Shown: positions 61,054-64,000 of the stretch, piece after piece
How the letters are laid out: every line of letters begins with the position of its first letter
How positions within the stretch are numbered: position 1 is the stretch's first letter
Assembly (NCBI GenBank): GCA_039026235.1
Contig: JBCCMQ010000003.1
Location: 1 to 64,000 of the forward strand
Direction: 5' to 3'
Length of the DNA stretch: 64,000 nucleotides
From: JBCCMQ01 sp039026235
GTDB taxonomy: Bacteria; Pseudomonadota; Alphaproteobacteria; Rhodobacterales; Rhodobacteraceae
The notes under the pieces: generated by a model
What the model was told of the DNA's origin: nothing
The model's input: only the letters and a program-made list of their open reading frames with translations
Databases searched by the model: none
Made by a program: the position numbers and the translations under genes

Positions 61054-62655
61054 CTACGTGGAGGGAATAAAACGCGGAAACTGTGGGACAAGATCGTGCA
61101 TTAGGTCATCGAGACGCGCTGCTGCGTCAGCGTCCGTTTCGTCCGGCACGATCGGGGTCGTCAGGCGCACCAATGCGCCGTCGGTGCGGCCCGTCTGGAT
61201 TCCGTCCATCATGAGCCAGAACTTCGCGGCAAAGTCCCACGCAATACGACGTCCTTTTTGTTCAAACCAGTAATAGACCATCATTCTGGATTCGCCCTTT
61301 TGAATAATTGCCTTGTTGATCATGAAGGGGGTCGATGTGCCCATCTCTTCCGCGATGTCCACACGCTCTAACCACGCGATTTCCCAGCCGCTGCCAGGCA
61401 AACAAATCTCAGGGCTATGGACGCCGCCCCTGCTTTGATCCTCGTACCACGCCATGAAGAGACCGGTGGCAAATTCTCCTGGTCGGGCCAATTGGGCGGA
61501 ATGGTAGTCATCAGCACCTAGTGCAGATGCAACGCCCGGGTCGAGCCGCTCCGATGGTCCAATCTGTTGCCATTCGTTTAACTGCCTTGGGAAGCTGGCG
61601 AAGGATGCTCTTTCGATAACGCCTATGTCGCGTTCCGGCACGGCCAGCCAAGCGACATTGGCGGCCAAAAGAATACCGCCCGCAGCAATCATTCCTGCCG
61701 AAGCGCGGGCATAGCGTACACGCATTGCCTGCTCAAGCAGTCCTTCCGTTTCGAGGTCGAGAGCTTCGGCAAGGGTCATTTTCTTGGCATTGAAGAACAG
61801 CATGATGCGCGCAAGGGCAAACAGGATGACGATACAGGCAATGAAGATCACCCATCCTTCAAAGAAATGGGTAAAGCCCTCGATCCATTCGATTCCGTAG
61901 AAATTCACGATGTAACCAGCCACGCCAATGCGTACAGAGTTCATCAGCACAGTTATCGGCGCGGCAGATATAAGCAGCACTGCCTTATGCCACATTGGAC
62001 CCTTATAAAGCACCGCAAATATGTATGAAAAGCTGAGGATCGGGAACAGGTAGCGCAGACCAGAGCAGGCTTCTGCGACGTGCAATTTGTATACTCCGAG
62101 ATCAATGATGTTACCCTCAAGGAACACCGGCACGCTCATTAACTGAAGGAACCAAACGCCCAATTCGGAAGATACGAACTGAAGCCAAGTGGACATCTTG
62201 AAATACAGAACGCCAGGAAGTGGAAGCATATAAACCAGATGCAGGACCGGCGGCCAGAAGTGCTTGCCGGTCTGCCAACCGAAGCTGACCAGAAGAATGC
62301 CGCCTACCCAAACGATGGTGGCATAGGCCACAAGGTCAGAGATGTTGGAGAGTTTGCCAAGCGTTCCAAGCGCGACCGCCGCAAGGATAACGGTCACACC
62401 GACCCAACGGTTCCGCTTCGGTCCCGGATCAACCGGAACCTCCTTTAGCTGGCGCAGGAACAACAGCGCCGAAAGGACCGGAATAAGAGGCCCGTGGCTG
62501 TACTCGGGAAGCTGCCAAGCAACCAAAAGGGCATCAAGACCGTCGATGAAAAAGAAGCCAGCAGCGACGGTCGCGACGGCTAAGGCAAGCATGCCAGCGT
62601 AATTCATTGTACCTGCAGACCCGATAAGCGGTCCGCGCTCACTCACAATCGACAT
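61054..62655 (-). CDS. xrtD: Exosortase XrtD fused to EpsI
   Basis: 533 aa. Residues about 20-330: polytopic exosortase with active-site Cys in VAEACSGLRYLFPILSF, Arg in LMNSVRIGVAGYIV, and His in EGFTHFFEGW, the three catalytic residues. Residues about 340-533: EpsI-type domain with GGVHSPEICLPGSGWEI. This fusion matches the VPLPA-CTERM-specific XrtD of Rhodobacterales. It would cleave and anchor proteins bearing a C-terminal VPLPA-type sorting signal during exopolysaccharide-linked export. None of the proteins in the window has such a C-terminus. GAGG 8 nt before ATG 62655. Divergent from the spike-base gene. Confidence 0.88.
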   Translation of the reverse strand: MSIVSERGPLIGSAGTMNYAGMLALAVATVAAGFFFIDGLDALLVAWQLPEYSHGPLIPVLSALLFLRQLKEVPVDPGPKRNRWVGVTVILAAVALGTLGKLSNISDLVAYATIVWVGGILLVSFGWQTGKHFWPPVLHLVYMLPLPGVLYFKMSTWLQFVSSELGVWFLQLMSVPVFLEGNIIDLGVYKLHVAEACSGLRYLFPILSFSYIFAVLYKGPMWHKAVLLISAAPITVLMNSVRIGVAGYIVNFYGIEWIEGFTHFFEGWVIFIACIVILFALARIMLFFNAKKMTLAEALDLETEGLLEQAMRVRYARASAGMIAAGGILLAANVAWLAVPERDIGVIERASFASFPRQLNEWQQIGPSERLDPGVASALGADDYHSAQLARPGEFATGLFMAWYEDQSRGGVHSPEICLPGSGWEIAWLERVDIAEEMGTSTPFMINKAIIQKGESRMMVYYWFEQKGRRIAWDFAAKFWLMMDGIQTGRTDGALVRLTTPIVPDETDADAAARLDDLMHDLVPQFPRFIPST

Positions 62656-62857
62656 TAAGCGATCCTCAAATCACCTCACCCAAACTGACGAAGGTGTTAA
62701 CACAACCGGCACTGTCATCACAGTGTTTCTCACCAAAAGTTGCGTGGCGGTCCAAAGCTGCGTGCGCTCCGTTCACGACTTCCACATTCCCGGTGTGCAA
62801 TTTTGCGTTGCCGTACAAATTCAAAGCATCCAACGCTGCAAATTTTTGGAGACTCCT

Positions 62858-63121
62858 ATGCCTGTTGACGAATTTTTGGGCCTTGCGCGTACCCAGACAT
62901 CCCCGTCTGTGGACATCAGTGACGTGACGCCCGACGATGCCAACGATCTACCGCGCGTAACAATCGCGCTGAACGCTGCGACACCGGGCCGCATTCGGAT
63001 CACCACGCTCTCTGGTTCCACCAGCGACATCGTCGTAGCGGCCGGCACTGTCGTGCCTATTCGTGCCACACGCGTTTGGGCAACGGGGACAACAGCTACC
63101 GGATTGCGTGCTCTCTTCTGA
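62858..63121 (+). CDS. Spike-base-like protein (RCAP_rcc01079 family)
   Basis: 87 aa. TTGGAG 6 nt before ATG 62858. Pattern: VDISDVTPDDANDLPRVTIAL, then AATPGRIRITTLSG, then VVAAGTVVPIRATRVWATG and TTATGLRALF. The VTPxDAxDLPxVTxAL, PxRxxRVxATGTTAxG pattern is the signature of the small spike-base protein of Rhodobacter capsulatus gene transfer agent head spikes (ghsA). Here it stands alone, with no head or fibre gene beside it. The divergent exosortase is 202 bp away. A 6-bp hairpin GATTAA/TTAATC overlaps the stop codon. Confidence 0.72.
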   Translation: MPVDEFLGLARTQTSPSVDISDVTPDDANDLPRVTIALNAATPGRIRITTLSGSTSDIVVAAGTVVPIRATRVWATGTTATGLRALF

Positions 63122-63170
63122 TTAATACAACCTTAATCACTTCCCCCGTAAGCCTCATTGTTAACCAAGA

Positions 63171-64000
63171 ATGGTGAACAATTTGCTTCGCAGAGGGAAA
63201 ACTGCGGTGTTGTATTCTGAGTTCGACGATCTGAAGCCGCTAGCCAACGACCCGGAAAGGGTCGATCCAACTCTGACCTTGCTGTGCATCGTGCGGAATG
63301 AGATGTACTTCATTCCGCAGTTCCTTCGCCATTACCGTTCGCTCGGTGTCACTCGCTTTGTGGCCATTGATGATTGTTCCGACGACGGAACGCGCGAGTA
63401 TCTTTGCCGCCAGCCGGATGTGGTCGTGCTCGAAAGCAGCTTTCGATACGGAACACTGCTGAACGTTCCCGGAGATAATGAAAAGGTTCGCGCCTGCGTC
63501 GTTTGGAGGTCGTTGTTGGCTGCCAAGTTTGCGTCCGACAGATGGGCTTTGCAGGTCGATATCGACGAGTTGCTTCAGCTTCCCGCAGGTTGGTCGCTTA
63601 GGGATCTCGTGCGTTTTGCCGATAGGCAGAAGGACCACGCGCTGGTTGGGGCGATGCTGGATATCTATCCAAGAACGGTCGCGGATCTGAAGTCAGAAGA
63701 AGTATTTGATCCGGCAGGGGAGTGGTATTTCGATGCCGTTCCACACTTGGTCTTCGACAAGCCCGGCATGCCTGCACAAGTCTACAATGGCTCTCGGTCC
63801 CGCTTTTTCGCCCAATATGATCTTGCTCCAATCGGGCGTCGCCAAACGATTAGGAACTTCTTTGGGGCTACCAAGTACCGTCGCACCAACCAGCTTTCCA
63901 AAGTTTTCATGCTGCGGTGGTGCGATGGGGCTAGGATTGTCGGAGCCCATGAAACTACGCTACCTGTTTGTCAGGACATTCTGGTGCCGCTGCTGCATTT
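63171..64000 (+). CDS. Glycosyltransferase family 2-like, open at window end
   Basis: 276 codons visible from ATG 63171, no stop before the edge. N-terminus LLCIVRNEMYFIPQFLRHYR, then VAIDDCSDDGTREYLC (DDxS) and WALQVDIDELLQLPAG (DxDE), the Glyco_tranf_2_4 pattern. Later segments (RRTNQLSKVFMLRW) fit the same family. It lies 50 bp after the spike-base gene. Donor and acceptor unknown, probably polysaccharide-linked. Confidence 0.8.
   Translation, partial: MVNNLLRRGKTAVLYSEFDDLKPLANDPERVDPTLTLLCIVRNEMYFIPQFLRHYRSLGVTRFVAIDDCSDDGTREYLCRQPDVVVLESSFRYGTLLNVPGDNEKVRACVVWRSLLAAKFASDRWALQVDIDELLQLPAGWSLRDLVRFADRQKDHALVGAMLDIYPRTVADLKSEEVFDPAGEWYFDAVPHLVFDKPGMPAQVYNGSRSRFFAQYDLAPIGRRQTIRNFFGATKYRRTNQLSKVFMLRWCDGARIVGAHETTLPVCQDILVPLLH

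Noticed and set aside
63120..63138. GATTAA/TTAATC hairpin after the spike-base gene
   Set aside because: Too short and A/T-rich, with no T-run. Not claimed as a terminator.
1..64000. CRISPR arrays, tRNA/rRNA genes, IS elements, integrase or attachment sites
   Set aside because: Looked for by eye; none recognised. A tRNA or short repeat could still be missed without a computed scan.

Overview
The window reads as a chromosomal segment of a Rhodobacterales (Rhodobacteraceae/Roseobacter-type) alphaproteobacterium. The evidence is the gene families themselves: a P-II/AmtB pair, an SMC that is 1151 residues from its likely GTG start, MnmC split into a lone MnmD and a lone FAD oxidase, an exosortase of the XrtD type fused to EpsI, a stand-alone Hint-domain protein, and a small protein of the gene-transfer-agent spike-base family. 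Gene density is high, GTG starts and ATGA/GTGA/TAATG overlaps are common, and several convergent pairs overlap by exactly 4 nt at their stop codons. I recognised no rRNA, tRNA, CRISPR array or insertion sequence.

Positions 1-19.7 kb are housekeeping. In order: the end of a P-II gene and amtB, an aromatic aminotransferase/sulfurtransferase pair, smpB, a small ion channel, dapA, a soluble lytic transglycosylase, an EamA exporter, mnmD and the divergent mnmC2-like oxidase, a hot-dog hydratase with an FMN reductase, smc flanked by small exported proteins, and the tetrapyrrole genes hemF, hemE and hemC. Positions 19.7-29.4 kb hold a dipeptide/oligopeptide-type ABC importer (two permeases, a double ATPase, two paralogous binding proteins) coupled to an FAD-linked oxidase, with an unrelated gene inserted on the other strand. 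Positions 29.5-33.3 kb hold an MDR dehydrogenase, a DUF4198 protein, a HupE/UreJ protein and a Hint protein. A tungstate ABC transporter (tupBCA) occupies 34-36.3 kb.

From about 36.4 kb to the right end the window is dominated by cell-surface genes. A translationally coupled three-gene cassette (77-aa protein, Ig/lectin-like protein, beta-helix protein) comes first. A patch of apparently decayed DNA follows, and then an exopolysaccharide island: WecG/TagA transferase, O-antigen-ligase-like polymerase, five GT2-type glycosyltransferases (one open at the window end), a flippase, GalE, a HAD-UbiA polyprenyl transferase, a 1019-aa acidic beta-helix protein, an acyltransferase, a UDP-glucuronate epimerase, UDP-glucose dehydrogenase, an FkbM methyltransferase plus an FkbM pseudogene, an XrtD/EpsI exosortase, and an orphan spike-base protein. 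Ugd, the epimerase and GalE point to an acidic polymer containing uronic acid and galactose. WecG, the GT2 enzymes, the flippase and the ligase-like protein would build, flip and polymerise it. The initiating transferase and the Wza/Wzc export proteins are not seen and may lie to the right.

The most unusual feature is that this polysaccharide island carries several phage- or GTA-like spike/fibre-type modules outside any visible phage or GTA cluster. All calls rest on reading the sequence and on family knowledge; no database search was possible.
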